Positions 26,042 to 35,391 are shown, numbered from the stretch's first letter. The stretch: 37,792 bases of DNA from Planctomycetaceae bacterium (GCA_015490875.1 WFWZ01000043.1:1-37792); one strand, 5' to 3'. Numbers and translations are program-made. Notes: generated from the letters alone by a model not told the origin.

Positions 26042-26114
26042 GGAAAAGAATCGGATCGACGACTAGGCTGGAAGCGACGGCCCTTCGGAAACGTTGGAAT
26101 AGGAGATCGGTGGG

Positions 26115-27356
26115 ATGGCAACGGCGCTTGAGACGCTTCCTCTTCGTGAAACCCAGTCGATCGAATCGGTCGAGGCACTGACTCGGTGCCTTCGCCAGGC
26201 GAGTGCCGAAGGGGTGCCGGTCTATCCGATCGGTGGTGCCACGAGCCTCGAGTATGGCATGCCAGCTCGCGAAGCGGGTATCGGTGCGGATCTGACGCCT
26301 CTTGCATCGATCGTCGATTATCCGGCTCGAGACCTAACCCTTACCGTTCAAGCGGGCGTTCGTTGGTCTCAGGTACAGGCTGCCCTAGGTGAAGAGAATC
26401 AGGAGTTGCCACTGGACGTGCCGTTCCCGAGCCAGGCGACCGCCGGGGGTATCGTGGCCACTGCGTGGACGGGTCCCCGACGATTCGGCTACGGTGCGGT
26501 TCGCGACTACGTCATCGGAATCGAAGCGGTGAGCGGCCGGGGCGACGTGTTTCACGGAGGAGGACGAGTTGTCAAGAATGTGGCAGGATACGACTTTTGC
26601 AAGCTGCTGACCGGTTCGATGGGGACGCTCGGCATCCTCAGCCAGATCACCTTCCGAGTCCGGCCCAAACCGGAGCGCCGTTGCTGGCTGAGTGCCCCGG
26701 TCGAAAACTGGGAGGTTGCTCGCGAATTGGCGCTGCGGTTGCGGCGTGCGCCGCTGGCCGCAGTGACGATGGGCGTCGTGCGAGGTCCCTATTGGAAGCA
26801 GACTGCATGGAGTGAATGTATCGAAAGTGTGGAAGACCTTAGATTTGTCCTGTTACTTGAAGGACTAGCCGAAGAAGTTGCCGGCTCGATCGAGACGGCT
26901 CGCCACGTCGCGACGGGATGGTGCCGTTGGCATGAAGACGACGAGCCCTCCTTGGTCCAGTCGCGTCTGGACGACTTGGCCGCATTTCCCGGATCGACCG
27001 AGCCGCCTTTGGCCATTCGAGCCAAGACAGTTGCTAGTGGCGCCGAACCGGTTGCCCAGGCCATCCTGGCAATCGATGCCGACGCCAGTCTCTTCGCTGA
27101 TCTGGCCACCGGGATGGTGGATGCCCATTTCAGCGTCTTCCCTCAAGAAGGTCTTAGTGCGACGCTGGTGAAGAAAATCCAGCCGATCGCTCGCCACTAT
27201 GGAGGCCATGTGCGATTGCTTCGCAATGCTTCGGGAGCAGAAATGACGCATCAAGTCGTTTGGACGGAATTGGGACTTCCACTACAACTGATGGAAAACG
27301 TCAAGCAGGCCTTCGATCCGAACAACATCCTGAACCGAGGACGTTTCGTTTGGTGA
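26115..27356 (+). CDS. glcE: Glycolate oxidase subunit GlcE (FAD-binding)
   Basis: This 413-residue second FAD subunit is shorter than GlcD and shows 'VPVYPIGGATSLEYGMPARE', 'VDYPARDLTLTVQAGVRWSQ', 'LPLDVPFPSQATAGGIVATA', 'RRFGYGAVRDYVIGIEAVSG', 'VKNVAGYDFCKLLTGSMGTL' and a C-terminal 'VKQAFDPNNILNRGRF'. This matches GlcE, which pairs with GlcD and GlcF in glycolate oxidation. AGGAG sits about ten bases before the ATG. The gene is 42 bases from glcF, so glcE and glcF are very likely co-transcribed. Confidence 0.93.
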   Translation: MATALETLPLRETQSIESVEALTRCLRQASAEGVPVYPIGGATSLEYGMPAREAGIGADLTPLASIVDYPARDLTLTVQAGVRWSQVQAALGEENQELPLDVPFPSQATAGGIVATAWTGPRRFGYGAVRDYVIGIEAVSGRGDVFHGGGRVVKNVAGYDFCKLLTGSMGTLGILSQITFRVRPKPERRCWLSAPVENWEVARELALRLRRAPLAAVTMGVVRGPYWKQTAWSECIESVEDLRFVLLLEGLAEEVAGSIETARHVATGWCRWHEDDEPSLVQSRLDDLAAFPGSTEPPLAIRAKTVASGAEPVAQAILAIDADASLFADLATGMVDAHFSVFPQEGLSATLVKKIQPIARHYGGHVRLLRNASGAEMTHQVVWTELGLPLQLMENVKQAFDPNNILNRGRFVW

Positions 27357-27398
27357 ACGTGAAATCAGACGGTCAACCAGCCGATTGGAAGCGACACT

Positions 27399-28691
27399 AT
27401 GAACTCTCCCTCGCCCTCCGTCGATACGCCGGAAAGTCGTACCGAATTGGGGATCGACTACGCAACATTTCTCAGTTGCGTCCATTGCGGGTTATGTACG
27501 GCGAGCTGCCCCACTTATAAGGAGACCCTCGATGAGAACGACAGTCCGCGAGGCCGTATCTATCTCATGCGGTCGGTTGCCGACAAGCGGATCGAGTTGA
27601 CCGAACCGATTCGCCGGCATCTCGAGTTATGTCTCGACTGCCGAGCGTGCGAAACGGCGTGTCCTTCGGGGGTCGAATACGGCAAGCTGATCGAACCGTT
27701 CCGCAACCGAATGCTTCCGGCGCCGCGAGATGTTTTCCACCGATGGATCTTGTGGAAGCTCTTTCCAAATGCCAGACGGCTGGAACGCGCCCTCTTGCCA
27801 GCACGTTGGGCCTCCTCGTTGGGACTCCTCTCCTTCGTACGCGCGACGGGGCTTTGGAAACTGCTGCCTCGACGCCTCGGCCGGTTGGTCACCCTTTTGC
27901 CGCCCCTACGAAAACACCCTCGCCTTCCTTCGCGCGTCGAAGCCGTAGGTGAACGTCGTGCGACGGTAGCCCTTTTTACCGGCTGTGTGGCCGATGCCCT
28001 CTTTCGCGACGTACACTGGGCGACGTTGCGCGTTCTGCAGGCCAATGGCTGCGACGTCATCGTTCCTAAGAACCAGGCATGTTGCGGCGCCATCCATTAT
28101 CACTCGAGCCAAGAAGAGGAGGCTCGCACACTGGCCGATCAAAATGTCAGCGCGTTTGCGGACTTGGATGTCGATGCAGTGGTGGTCAACGTGGCCGGTT
28201 GCGGCGCGATGCTCAAGGAATATGGCCATGCCTGGCCGGAGGATGGAGCTGGGAAACGGGCGCAGTTGGCCCAAAAGGTGCGTGATGTGAACGAGTTTCT
28301 CGACGAACTCGGCTGGGTAGCACCCCTCGGACGGCTCCCTCTTCAAGTCACGTACCACGATGCCTGTCACCTGGCGCACGCTCAAGGAGTCCGTGAGGCT
28401 CCTCGCCGTCTGCTCGAGCGCATTCCCGGTTTGTGCATCGTTCCACTCGATGAATCGGACACCTGCTGCGGAGCCGCGGGAAGCTACAATTTGACGCAGA
28501 CGGAGATGGCCGATCGCTTGGCTCGGCGCAAACTGCAAAACATCCTCCGCACGGGAGCGCGCACCGTTGTCTCAGCCAATGCCGGATGTACGCTGCAGAT
28601 TCTGCGGCAAGCGACCTTGGAAGGAATCCGCCTTCGCGTCGTCCACCCGGTGCAGCTGTTGCAAGAAAGTCTCGAGGCAGCCCAGCAGTGA
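27399..28691 (+). CDS. glcF: Glycolate oxidase iron-sulfur subunit GlcF
   Basis: This 430-residue protein has two [4Fe-4S] ferredoxin motifs: C27/C30/C33/C37 in 'CVHCGLCTASCPTY' and C78/C81/C84/C88 in 'CLDCRACETACPSG'. Two Cys-rich CCG domains follow: 'FTGCVADALF' with 'NQACCGAIHYHS' and 'NVAGCGAMLKEYG', then 'TYHDACHLAHAQG' with 'DTCCGAAGSYNLTQ' and 'SANAGCTLQI'. It carries electrons from the GlcD/GlcE flavins towards the quinone pool. It is the last gene of the cluster and converges on a kinase gene with only three bases between stop codons. Confidence 0.94.
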   Translation: MNSPSPSVDTPESRTELGIDYATFLSCVHCGLCTASCPTYKETLDENDSPRGRIYLMRSVADKRIELTEPIRRHLELCLDCRACETACPSGVEYGKLIEPFRNRMLPAPRDVFHRWILWKLFPNARRLERALLPARWASSLGLLSFVRATGLWKLLPRRLGRLVTLLPPLRKHPRLPSRVEAVGERRATVALFTGCVADALFRDVHWATLRVLQANGCDVIVPKNQACCGAIHYHSSQEEEARTLADQNVSAFADLDVDAVVVNVAGCGAMLKEYGHAWPEDGAGKRAQLAQKVRDVNEFLDELGWVAPLGRLPLQVTYHDACHLAHAQGVREAPRRLLERIPGLCIVPLDESDTCCGAAGSYNLTQTEMADRLARRKLQNILRTGARTVVSANAGCTLQILRQATLEGIRLRVVHPVQLLQESLEAAQQ

Positions 28692-28694
28692 GAC

Positions 28695-29588
28695 TCACGG
28701 CGATTCGCCATCGTTCCACTCGCGTGCCAGAGTTTCCAGCTCCCAGCCGCACAAGTCGTCGATAACGGTCGTCAAGGAAGGACGTGAAGCGGGACACTCT
28801 GCCAGCATGGCATCGAGGAGCGGGCCGAAGAAGTTCACCACGGTCGGATCGCTCCAGCCTGCTTGCTCGAGCTGGCGTCGGTGCGCGACGCCCCTTGGCG
28901 ATGCGCCGGGAGGCTGGCCAGTGAGCATCTCACAGGCCATACGCCCGAGGCTGTAGACGTCGCTTGCCGGACTGCACGTCGGATGCTTTCCAAGCCGTTC
29001 GGGGGCTGCGTAGGCGGGCGTTCCCATCAGCCCGCCCGATCCGCGAGCCACGTCGATCGGTTGAACGAACCCCAAATCGATCACGGTGGCGTGTCCCGCC
29101 GCATTGATCATGACGTTCTCCGGCTTGATGTCCCCATGGAGCCACCCCGCGGCGTGCAACGCGGCAACTCCTTCGGCCACTTGGCGAATCCACCACGCAA
29201 CGAAGCGAGGGGGAATCGGCCCGCCGGTATCGATCTGACGCCGAAGTGTTACACCTGGAAGGTACGGCATCACGAGATACGGACGAGCTCCCTCGTGCTG
29301 CCATGCCAGGACGGGGACGACGTGGCGATGTGAGACGCGACTGCCGGCAGCAGCTTCGACTTGAAGCAACCACCGAGCGCGCCGATCATCTTGGCCGGAG
29401 GCGACTTTGATCGCATAGTCTCCCGGTTGATCGAAGGGGAGTTCCACCGGAGCCGCACGATAGACGGTCGTCCACCGCCCGCGTCCCAACACTTCTTGCA
29501 ATCGCCAGTGCCCCAAGGTGGTCGAGCCGGAGGATATCACCGGCGTGCCAGGTTCGGGGGCTACGACAGAAAAAGGGACGGTGGACAT
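28695..29588 (-). CDS. Hanks-type Ser/Thr protein kinase
   Basis: This 297-residue kinase has the Gly-rich loop GRGRWTTV (35-42), the ATP lysine in 'YAIKVA' (Lys61), the catalytic loop HGDIKPEN (151-158), the metal motif VIDLG (Asp171), 'PAYAAPERLG' and 'SDVYSLG'. The catalytic loop has HGD where most kinases have HRD, and DLG replaces DFG, so it is an RD-lacking type that may not need activation-loop phosphorylation. There is no membrane helix and no sensor domain, so it is probably a cytoplasmic kinase of unknown target. I chose the ATG at 29588; a TTG at 29633 in the same frame would add 15 residues. It lies downstream of a ThiF-like gene on the same strand, 144 bases apart. Confidence 0.88.
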   Translation of the reverse strand: MSTVPFSVVAPEPGTPVISSGSTTLGHWRLQEVLGRGRWTTVYRAAPVELPFDQPGDYAIKVASGQDDRRARWLLQVEAAAGSRVSHRHVVPVLAWQHEGARPYLVMPYLPGVTLRRQIDTGGPIPPRFVAWWIRQVAEGVAALHAAGWLHGDIKPENVMINAAGHATVIDLGFVQPIDVARGSGGLMGTPAYAAPERLGKHPTCSPASDVYSLGRMACEMLTGQPPGASPRGVAHRRQLEQAGWSDPTVVNFFGPLLDAMLAECPASRPSLTTVIDDLCGWELETLAREWNDGESP

Positions 29589-29732
29589 GGAAGGATGGGT
29601 CCGCAAAAGGAACCACGTGTGCCGTTCAGGCAAGAGACGTAATACGCGGAGACTTGGGAAGAGACGCCCGAAAAGAGTATCGGCGTAAGATAGCCAAGAA
29701 GTTTAGCAGCGATACGGCGAGGTCGTGGAGCG

Positions 29733-30785
29733 TTAGTTCCCGACGTATCGAGCGTAAACCGACCTCGCTTCGACCGGGTCCTGGGTTCCCTCCACGATGG
29801 CTCGACCATCTTGAAAGACGGTGATCTGGTATCCGTCGGTTTCCAAGCGCACCAGGAAGGGATTGCGCACCACCTTTCCCAGTGGCGCCCATTTGGCTTC
29901 TAAATCGGCGAGCGAAACAGGATCGGCGTGGGGGAATCGGAGTTGCACTGCGTTGCGGCCGCAAAGGACGGCGTCTTGGGGAGCCCGCTGACCGCTGGCC
30001 CACGGATAGTCCCCTCGATGGCATGGGCATCGGTCGTAGGGAGCCAGTTGTTCCAAGCCGATTTGGCGGACGCGATTCTCCCACAGGTCGAATACCTGCA
30101 GGTACGGACTTGCCGCCTCCTGCCTCCCGGTAAGAACCTTGATCGCTTCGAGTGACTCGATGGCGGCGATGGTGAGGATGATCGGGCCGACGATGCCGGC
30201 CGTGTCGCACGTTTCGCTAGCGCCTGGTGGCGGGGGTTCCGGGTAGAGGCACCGGAGGCAGGGGGTGTCGGGAGGTAGAATCGTGAGCGTCTGCCCGGTG
30301 GCGCCTAGGCAGCCCCCGTAAATCCAGGGGATCGAGTGCTGGAGGGCGATATCGTTGATCAGAAACCGAGTCTCGAAGTTGTCGGTCCCGTCAATGATGA
30401 CATCGACATCTTGGATGAACTGCCCGACGTTGCGCCAGTTGAGGTCGGCCACGTGTGTTTCCAAGTGTACCGACGCGTTGATCTGCTTCAGTTTTTCGGC
30501 GGCGGCCACCGCCTTGGGAAGCCGGCGAGCCACATCGTGTTCGTCATAGAGGACCTGGCGCTGCAAGTTGTTGAGTTCCACGAAGTCCCGATCGACCAAC
30601 CGCAGTCGCCCGACGCCGGCTCGAGTCAGCGTTTCTGCGATGACGCTCCCCAACGCCCCGCAACCGACGATCAAAGCGCGGGCGTCGTGCAGCTTCTGCT
30701 GGCCCTCCAGTCCGATACCCGGAAACTGAATCTGCCGAACGTAGCGTGCCAGGTGCTTGGGAACGGGAACGTTCTCAGTCGACAC
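29733..30785 (-). CDS. ThiF/MoeB-type adenylyltransferase (E1-like)
   Basis: This 350-residue protein has the E1-like nucleotide fold: 'ARYVRQIQFPGIGLEGQQKL', 'ALIVGCGALGSVIAETLTRA' (Gly loop), 'LRLVDRDFVELNNLQRQVLY', 'DVIIDGTDNFETRFLINDIA' and 'WIYGGCLGATGQTLTI'. Zinc cysteines occur as 'PCLRCLYPEP' and 'DRCPCHRGD', and the conserved Cys in 'ETCDTAGIVGP' is in place. A C-terminal domain of about 80 residues ('VVRNPFLVRLETDGYQITVF', 'DGRAIVEGTQDPVEARSVYA') is the extension common in ThiF-like proteins of this type. Such enzymes adenylate the C-terminus of ThiS or MoaD for sulfur transfer in thiamine or molybdopterin synthesis; which of these is unclear. The start is GTG at 30785, with GAGG eight bases before it. 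Confidence 0.88.
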   Translation of the reverse strand: MSTENVPVPKHLARYVRQIQFPGIGLEGQQKLHDARALIVGCGALGSVIAETLTRAGVGRLRLVDRDFVELNNLQRQVLYDEHDVARRLPKAVAAAEKLKQINASVHLETHVADLNWRNVGQFIQDVDVIIDGTDNFETRFLINDIALQHSIPWIYGGCLGATGQTLTILPPDTPCLRCLYPEPPPPGASETCDTAGIVGPIILTIAAIESLEAIKVLTGRQEAASPYLQVFDLWENRVRQIGLEQLAPYDRCPCHRGDYPWASGQRAPQDAVLCGRNAVQLRFPHADPVSLADLEAKWAPLGKVVRNPFLVRLETDGYQITVFQDGRAIVEGTQDPVEARSVYARYVGN

Positions 30786-30884
30786 GGTGAGCCTCTTGGT
30801 AGTGAGTACCGTCCGAATCCAATGCGGCTCTCGAGGACGACCAACTCCCTCGTCGAAAGCCGATGAGGGCTTCGCGACGAGCGT

Positions 30885-30920
30885 GAAAAAACCGCAGCCA
30901 GCGCTGGTCTGGCTGCGGTT
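30885..30920 (-). terminator. Intrinsic terminator of the VWA/STN protein gene
   Basis: An 11-bp perfect stem AACCGCAGCCA (30890-30900) / TGGCTGCGGTT (30910-30920) has a 9-base loop. On the minus strand it is followed by a run of T (30886-30891 read as A on the given strand). It lies 37 bases after the stop codon of the large VWA protein gene, and it is the best intrinsic terminator in the window. Confidence 0.85.
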
Positions 30921-30956
30921 ACTGTAGGCAACAACGGGGAGACTGGCCAGAGCCGG

Positions 30957-33900
30957 CTAGTTGCCCCCGCCACCCCCCTGGTTGTTGTTGAAGCCGCTGG
31001 TGGGACTCGAACGACCCGAGACGTCAAAAACGGAAACGTCACCGATGGCCGAGAAGAGCGGGAACGCGGTAACGCGCACGTAGCGACGATCACCGGAAAC
31101 GACACCGGTTGCCGACATGATCGTTCCTTCGGGAAGGACGGTCGGCCGAATGCGGAAGCCGATACCCTGTCGAGGCAGCCGACCTCGGGAAGCCGCCAAC
31201 TGACGTTCCTGCCGCTTGCGGTCTTCATCATCATACGACCCGTCCGCCAATGATCCCGACGAAGCGGCTCGCCGCAGCTGCTGCCTCACCTGATCTCGGG
31301 ATGCCAATTGCTGTTGAGCCTTTTGCCATTTTCGAGCCGCAGCAATCATCTCTTCACTCAACCGAACTTTTCTGCGCCCTTCCCGGACATCGAAAATTAC
31401 GAGGGCATCTTTCTGGGAGATGGGGATCTGCTTGCGGATCTTCTGGCCGTCCCGCGTTTCGATTTCCACGGTCACGGTATCGGCGGCGACACGTCCCCAG
31501 ATCTTCCGGATACGGACTCGATACTCACCCGCGAACGCCTCACTGCAGACGTATTGCTCGCGGTACTCTTTCCGAGTCACATCGGGATTGCCGGCGAACG
31601 CATCCCCGACGAGCACACCGCCGGAGGAGGTCATCGGATTAAAGAGGGAGCAGACGGTTCCGGCCGGCTCGAGCACCAACAAGTCGACGTCGGCTTCCCC
31701 GGTCCAGGTAACCGTGACCTTGCAGTCACGCTGTCGGGCTTCGGCAAAGCGCCGAGCCAACTCGGCGGCCTCGGCCGCTTTCCCTTCCGCCTTCAACTCG
31801 GCTACCAAAGCCCGGGCACTCCGGTCGGCCTGCACTTCGACATGGCGAAACTTGGCCGGCCAGGCCTGACGCAAGACGCCGAGGCAAGCCCACTTTAGCG
31901 CCTCACGGTCTTCCATACGCCGCGCCACCATCAGAGCATAGGCGTAAGGCTGGGGATCATACGGTCGCAGGGTCGCCAGATTTTGATAGAGCTGAAACGC
32001 ACGGCGCTCATGGCCGGACCGAGCGAAGTAATGAGCCACTTCTTCCATCCGCTGCGGATCCCCGGCCAAGTCGACGATCGACAACATGGCTCGCTCGATC
32101 TCCTGAGGCGACCGACCGGCTCCTCGCATGGCCAAACTGAGACCCTCATACATCCACGGCTGAAGATGGCTGTGCCGCAGAGCCGCCATGAGCATATCGA
32201 CGGTCTCTTGGTATTTCTTCTGCTGCATCAATTTCAGCGCGGTGGCCCGGACGCGTCGAGCCAGGTGATGACGCGGCGGTCCTGCCAGTTGCGCTCGAGC
32301 CGCAAAGAAAGCGTCCCAAGTCTCGTTCTTCAGGACGATGGGCGGAGCGTCGACGATCGTTTGGGGTTGCGATTTCACGTCGCGGCTGTCCTGGATCCGC
32401 AGAATGCCGTCCTCATCCTGGCTCTCCTTCTTCGATTCGGCTTTCTCTTCACCGAGGTTCAACTCGTCGTCAACCATCAGGAGGCCACCGCCAAAGCCGC
32501 CGCCGCCCAGGCCGCCGCCGAAACCACCACCACCGAAGCCGCCGCCGAAGCCGCCGCCGCCGAAGCCGCCGCCACCGAAACCACCTCCACCTAGGCCACC
32601 AAAGCCGCCTCCCAATGGAATGATCGGCACGACGAGATCACCCACTTGGTAGACCTTGGTGACAAGGTTCTCTGATTGCGAAGCGACTTCCTTGGTGGTG
32701 ATCATCAAGACATTGTTCTTGATCATGAACGTGAGGTCTTGCGGGTCGAGGACCAACCTCAAGGCATCCCGCAAGGTGACACCGGTGACGTCCACGCTCA
32801 CTGTCGGTTGGTCGATTTCCACATCGGCATCCACGAGCGCTTGTCGGTCGAACTGAACTTGCAGACCGTAGGTGTCGCGCACGTACTGGATCACATCTTC
32901 GAGGGTCTGTTCGACGAACTCGAATCGATCCACCGTCTTGTCCAGTGCCGCGCGAATTTTCTTGACAGCTTCCGTCTCGCCCAACAACTCGAACGAAGCG
33001 TATTTCTTGCGTGCCTCGGAAAGGCGAATCCATGTTTCAGCGTCGGGATAACGGACAGGTGGATCATCGGGGAATGGATCCGCGGCGCGGTCGACGAGAT
33101 AAAGCGTATCGGCAAAATCCCGGTGTCGTTTTTCTCGGAAACTCTCATGGCCGACAATCTGCCGCATCAGGCGGGCTCGCCAAACCGCCGACGTTCCGAT
33201 CGACTCATTCGGGATAAGCCGGTCTCGAATGGGCTGCGCGATTTCCTCATCGGCGACGAGATACTTCTCGGAATCGTCTCCCGCTTCGGCCATGAGCGAA
33301 TGGAATCGCTCCATGAGCTTCTTCGCATCGCCCCGGTTTCGCTGCAACTCCTCGACAAGGCGACGTGACTCTTCAGCTCGAGCCTGGTTTTCCGCAACAA
33401 TGCGGCGTTCTTCATCAACGGCCAACTGCCTGCGAGCCGCTTGTTTGAGTGCCACTTCGATCTGGTCGATGAGGCGCGCTCGCATCTCCGGCTGCAACTC
33501 AGGAGCCTCCCGAACCTGCTCGAGCAAGATTTTCAGACTCTCCTGAGCTCGGTCCGGCGCGTCGGCCATGAGTTTGCGAGCCGCTTTGAGGTGCACTTGC
33601 ACTTCGGCTTCCATTTTGGCCGCCAAGACCTGCTGCTGGCGGCGGACTTCCTCAAGCAACTTTCCGGCCGGCGCATCGTCACCTGCGCGACCAGGCCCAT
33701 CGCCTGCCTTCTTTTCGCCTCCATCGCCCTCTTGGCCGGCAGGCTCTTGAGTCGCCACGTACCAGACATGCGACTCCAGCAACCGGTCCCAATCAAAGGA
33801 AGAAACCGAATCGTTCGGCTCGGAAGCGTTCTTCCCTGCCGAGTCGGCTTCGCCCGACTTCTCGTCGGGATCGGCGAGGAGCCGAGCGACTTCCCGCAAG

Positions 33901-34916
33901 CCCTCGGAACCGGGAGTCGGCATCCGCAGGCCGTCATCCTGACGCACGATTTCCAAAAACAGAGGCAAAAATGCGACGTCCGAACTGGAGGCTTCAGGCT
34001 TCAGTGTCAACTCGAGCACGCGGTCACCTCGAGCCGATTCCAAGCGAGCGGTCACCTTGACCGTCTGGCGTTTGGCTAAACGCCCCACCACGATCGAATC
34101 GCGATCGCCTCGCAGCGGCGGCAATACGGCAGGATACGCTTCGGCCACCGAACGACTCCACGTCGTCTGCATTGGATACCATACCGGAACATGAACCGCC
34201 TTCGCCAATGCCGTTGCCGCAGCATCCACGATTGCTTCGCCTTCCCGATCGACCAACGTCGTGCCACCGGTGTGGTGTGCCAAGATCGCTGCGAATTTTA
34301 CATCGCGTTGAGGACCGATCACGTACGTCGAAATGGATACGTGATCGATGCGGCAACGACGAATCAACTCACGCAGTTCACTGTCATCGAAAAGATTGGC
34401 CCGGCTCTCCGCATCACCGATCAGGACAATGCTGCGAGCTGCGCGGCGCGAGTCTTGAGCGAACAGGTCCAACGCACGCTCGAACGCCTGCACCAAGTCG
34501 GTCGCCCCGAGCGGCGTTCGCGCCTCGAGTCGCTCGAGCGCCTGAGTCACCTGGGACGAGCCAGGCGAAACCCACCCGGAAGTCAGCCCTACCAACTCGA
34601 TATCCACGGCGGCAATCTGAACTCGGTCGTCGGCCGACAAGCCTGCCACGAAACGCCGCACCAAACGAAGACTGTCTTCGCGGAACAAGCCAATCTGACT
34701 TGCCGATGTATCGACCAATACGACGACGTCGGCCGAGACCGGATCCTCCGACTCCGGTAGGATGCTCAACGCAAACAAGGTCTCGCCATCCGCCGTATCG
34801 TAAGTGGCCAACCGAGTCCGGTAGGAATCGGCCACCGCCACCTGCGCCCACTGGCTCGAGGCCACAAGCAAACCAGCCATCAGTGCCAGCCAGAACCGAC
34901 CGCGTTGGGACATCAT
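30957..34916 (-). CDS. Large secreted VWA / coiled-coil / STN-like / Gly-rich / DUF2135-like protein
   Basis: This 1319-residue protein starts with a signal peptide (about 8-29). A VWA domain (about 60-240) has the MIDAS motif DTSAS (Asp69, Ser71, Ser73), 'LGATDLVQAFE' and 'SIVLIGDAESR'. A long charged coiled-coil region spans about 412-570. An STN-like domain (about 667-742) shows 'TLEDVIQYVRDTYGLQVQFD' and 'TLRDALRLVLDPQDLTFMIK'; it is otherwise known from secretins and TonB receptors. Then come a 45-residue glycine tract of FGGGG units (about 767-812), a helical TPR-like region (about 870-1050) and a DUF2135-like beta domain (about 1065-1160, 'WTGEADVDLLVLEPAGTVCS'). The C-terminus is an Asn/Gly tail. 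The ATG at 34916 has TTTGGAG upstream. No membrane channel domain is visible. Function is unknown; surface or envelope assembly is inferred. Confidence 0.85.
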   Translation of the reverse strand: MMSQRGRFWLALMAGLLVASSQWAQVAVADSYRTRLATYDTADGETLFALSILPESEDPVSADVVVLVDTSASQIGLFREDSLRLVRRFVAGLSADDRVQIAAVDIELVGLTSGWVSPGSSQVTQALERLEARTPLGATDLVQAFERALDLFAQDSRRAARSIVLIGDAESRANLFDDSELRELIRRCRIDHVSISTYVIGPQRDVKFAAILAHHTGGTTLVDREGEAIVDAAATALAKAVHVPVWYPMQTTWSRSVAEAYPAVLPPLRGDRDSIVVGRLAKRQTVKVTARLESARGDRVLELTLKPEASSSDVAFLPLFLEIVRQDDGLRMPTPGSEGLREVARLLADPDEKSGEADSAGKNASEPNDSVSSFDWDRLLESHVWYVATQEPAGQEGDGGEKKAGDGPGRAGDDAPAGKLLEEVRRQQQVLAAKMEAEVQVHLKAARKLMADAPDRAQESLKILLEQVREAPELQPEMRARLIDQIEVALKQAARRQLAVDEERRIVAENQARAEESRRLVEELQRNRGDAKKLMERFHSLMAEAGDDSEKYLVADEEIAQPIRDRLIPNESIGTSAVWRARLMRQIVGHESFREKRHRDFADTLYLVDRAADPFPDDPPVRYPDAETWIRLSEARKKYASFELLGETEAVKKIRAALDKTVDRFEFVEQTLEDVIQYVRDTYGLQVQFDRQALVDADVEIDQPTVSVDVTGVTLRDALRLVLDPQDLTFMIKNNVLMITTKEVASQSENLVTKVYQVGDLVVPIIPLGGGFGGLGGGGFGGGGFGGGGFGGGFGGGGFGGGLGGGGFGGGLLMVDDELNLGEEKAESKKESQDEDGILRIQDSRDVKSQPQTIVDAPPIVLKNETWDAFFAARAQLAGPPRHHLARRVRATALKLMQQKKYQETVDMLMAALRHSHLQPWMYEGLSLAMRGAGRSPQEIERAMLSIVDLAGDPQRMEEVAHYFARSGHERRAFQLYQNLATLRPYDPQPYAYALMVARRMEDREALKWACLGVLRQAWPAKFRHVEVQADRSARALVAELKAEGKAAEAAELARRFAEARQRDCKVTVTWTGEADVDLLVLEPAGTVCSLFNPMTSSGGVLVGDAFAGNPDVTRKEYREQYVCSEAFAGEYRVRIRKIWGRVAADTVTVEIETRDGQKIRKQIPISQKDALVIFDVREGRRKVRLSEEMIAAARKWQKAQQQLASRDQVRQQLRRAASSGSLADGSYDDEDRKRQERQLAASRGRLPRQGIGFRIRPTVLPEGTIMSATGVVSGDRRYVRVTAFPLFSAIGDVSVFDVSGRSSPTSGFNNNQGGGGGN
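32481..32614 (-). repeat. Glycine tract coding repeat (FGGGG units)
   Basis: About 45 codons are almost only Gly with a Phe or Leu every five residues. The DNA is a run of GCC/ACC triplets on the given strand. It separates the STN-like domain from the TPR-like part and may act as a flexible linker or a low-complexity adhesive segment. Slippage-prone DNA means its length may vary between strains. Confidence 0.9.
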
Positions 34917-35391
34917 GCTCACTCCAAACAGAAAAGAATCCCCAGACCGCCCCCAAGGGCGCACCTATTGTTCCCGTCTTCAACAGCCCAGCGCGAACCC
35001 ATCCCGCACAGGATCTATTGTACCTCCCCACGTCCGATCCCGCCATATTTCCTCGGCGGTCGCCCGAACTGCCTCCTGCCAGGACCCACGCCCGAGCAGG
35101 CCCTGTGCCAATAACCAGTCGTGAGCATCCAGGCAGTTTAGTGTAATTGGGGAAAACCAGGCAATCTAGAGAGTTTTCGGCGGTTTCGGACAGAACCCAC
35201 ACAAAGGGGGAGGGACTGGAGAGGGCGATGAGCCGGTTCTCGGGATCACATCGGCTCGCCCGGCCGAGCCCCCGGGTTGGGAAACGTCTGATCTGCAAGG
35301 AATCTCTCCCAAGACTTCTCGAAAGCCGAACCGGGCCGCGCTGGGAGGAGCAGCGCGACCCGGTCGTGGCATGGGTGAGCCCTGGACGGGT
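34917..35391. other. Intergenic region upstream of the VWA protein gene
   Basis: These 475 bases hold the ribosome-binding site of the large VWA gene next to its start (34917-34930) and the hairpin at 35330-35364. Both neighbours are on the minus strand. Short frames cross the region on both strands, but none has a motif or a start signal I can support. No clear sigma70 promoter was found. Confidence 0.5.
35330..35364 (-). terminator. Hairpin after the acidic protein gene
   Basis: A 14-bp inverted repeat (35330-35343 with 35351-35364, one mismatch) has a 7-base loop and sits 28 bases after the stop codon. No strong T-run follows on the minus strand, so termination is probable but not certain. 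Confidence 0.5.

Noticed and set aside
32481..32614. Possible CRISPR or satellite array
   Set aside because: The periodicity is in codons of a continuous reading frame (Gly-rich linker); there are no spacers.
32338..32652. Proline-rich plus-strand frame (PPPKPPPP repeats)
   Set aside because: It is the reverse reading of the glycine tract in the VWA protein gene.
34414..35298. 294-codon minus-strand frame across the VWA start and the intergenic region
   Set aside because: It overlaps the VWA domain in another frame; no motif or start signal.
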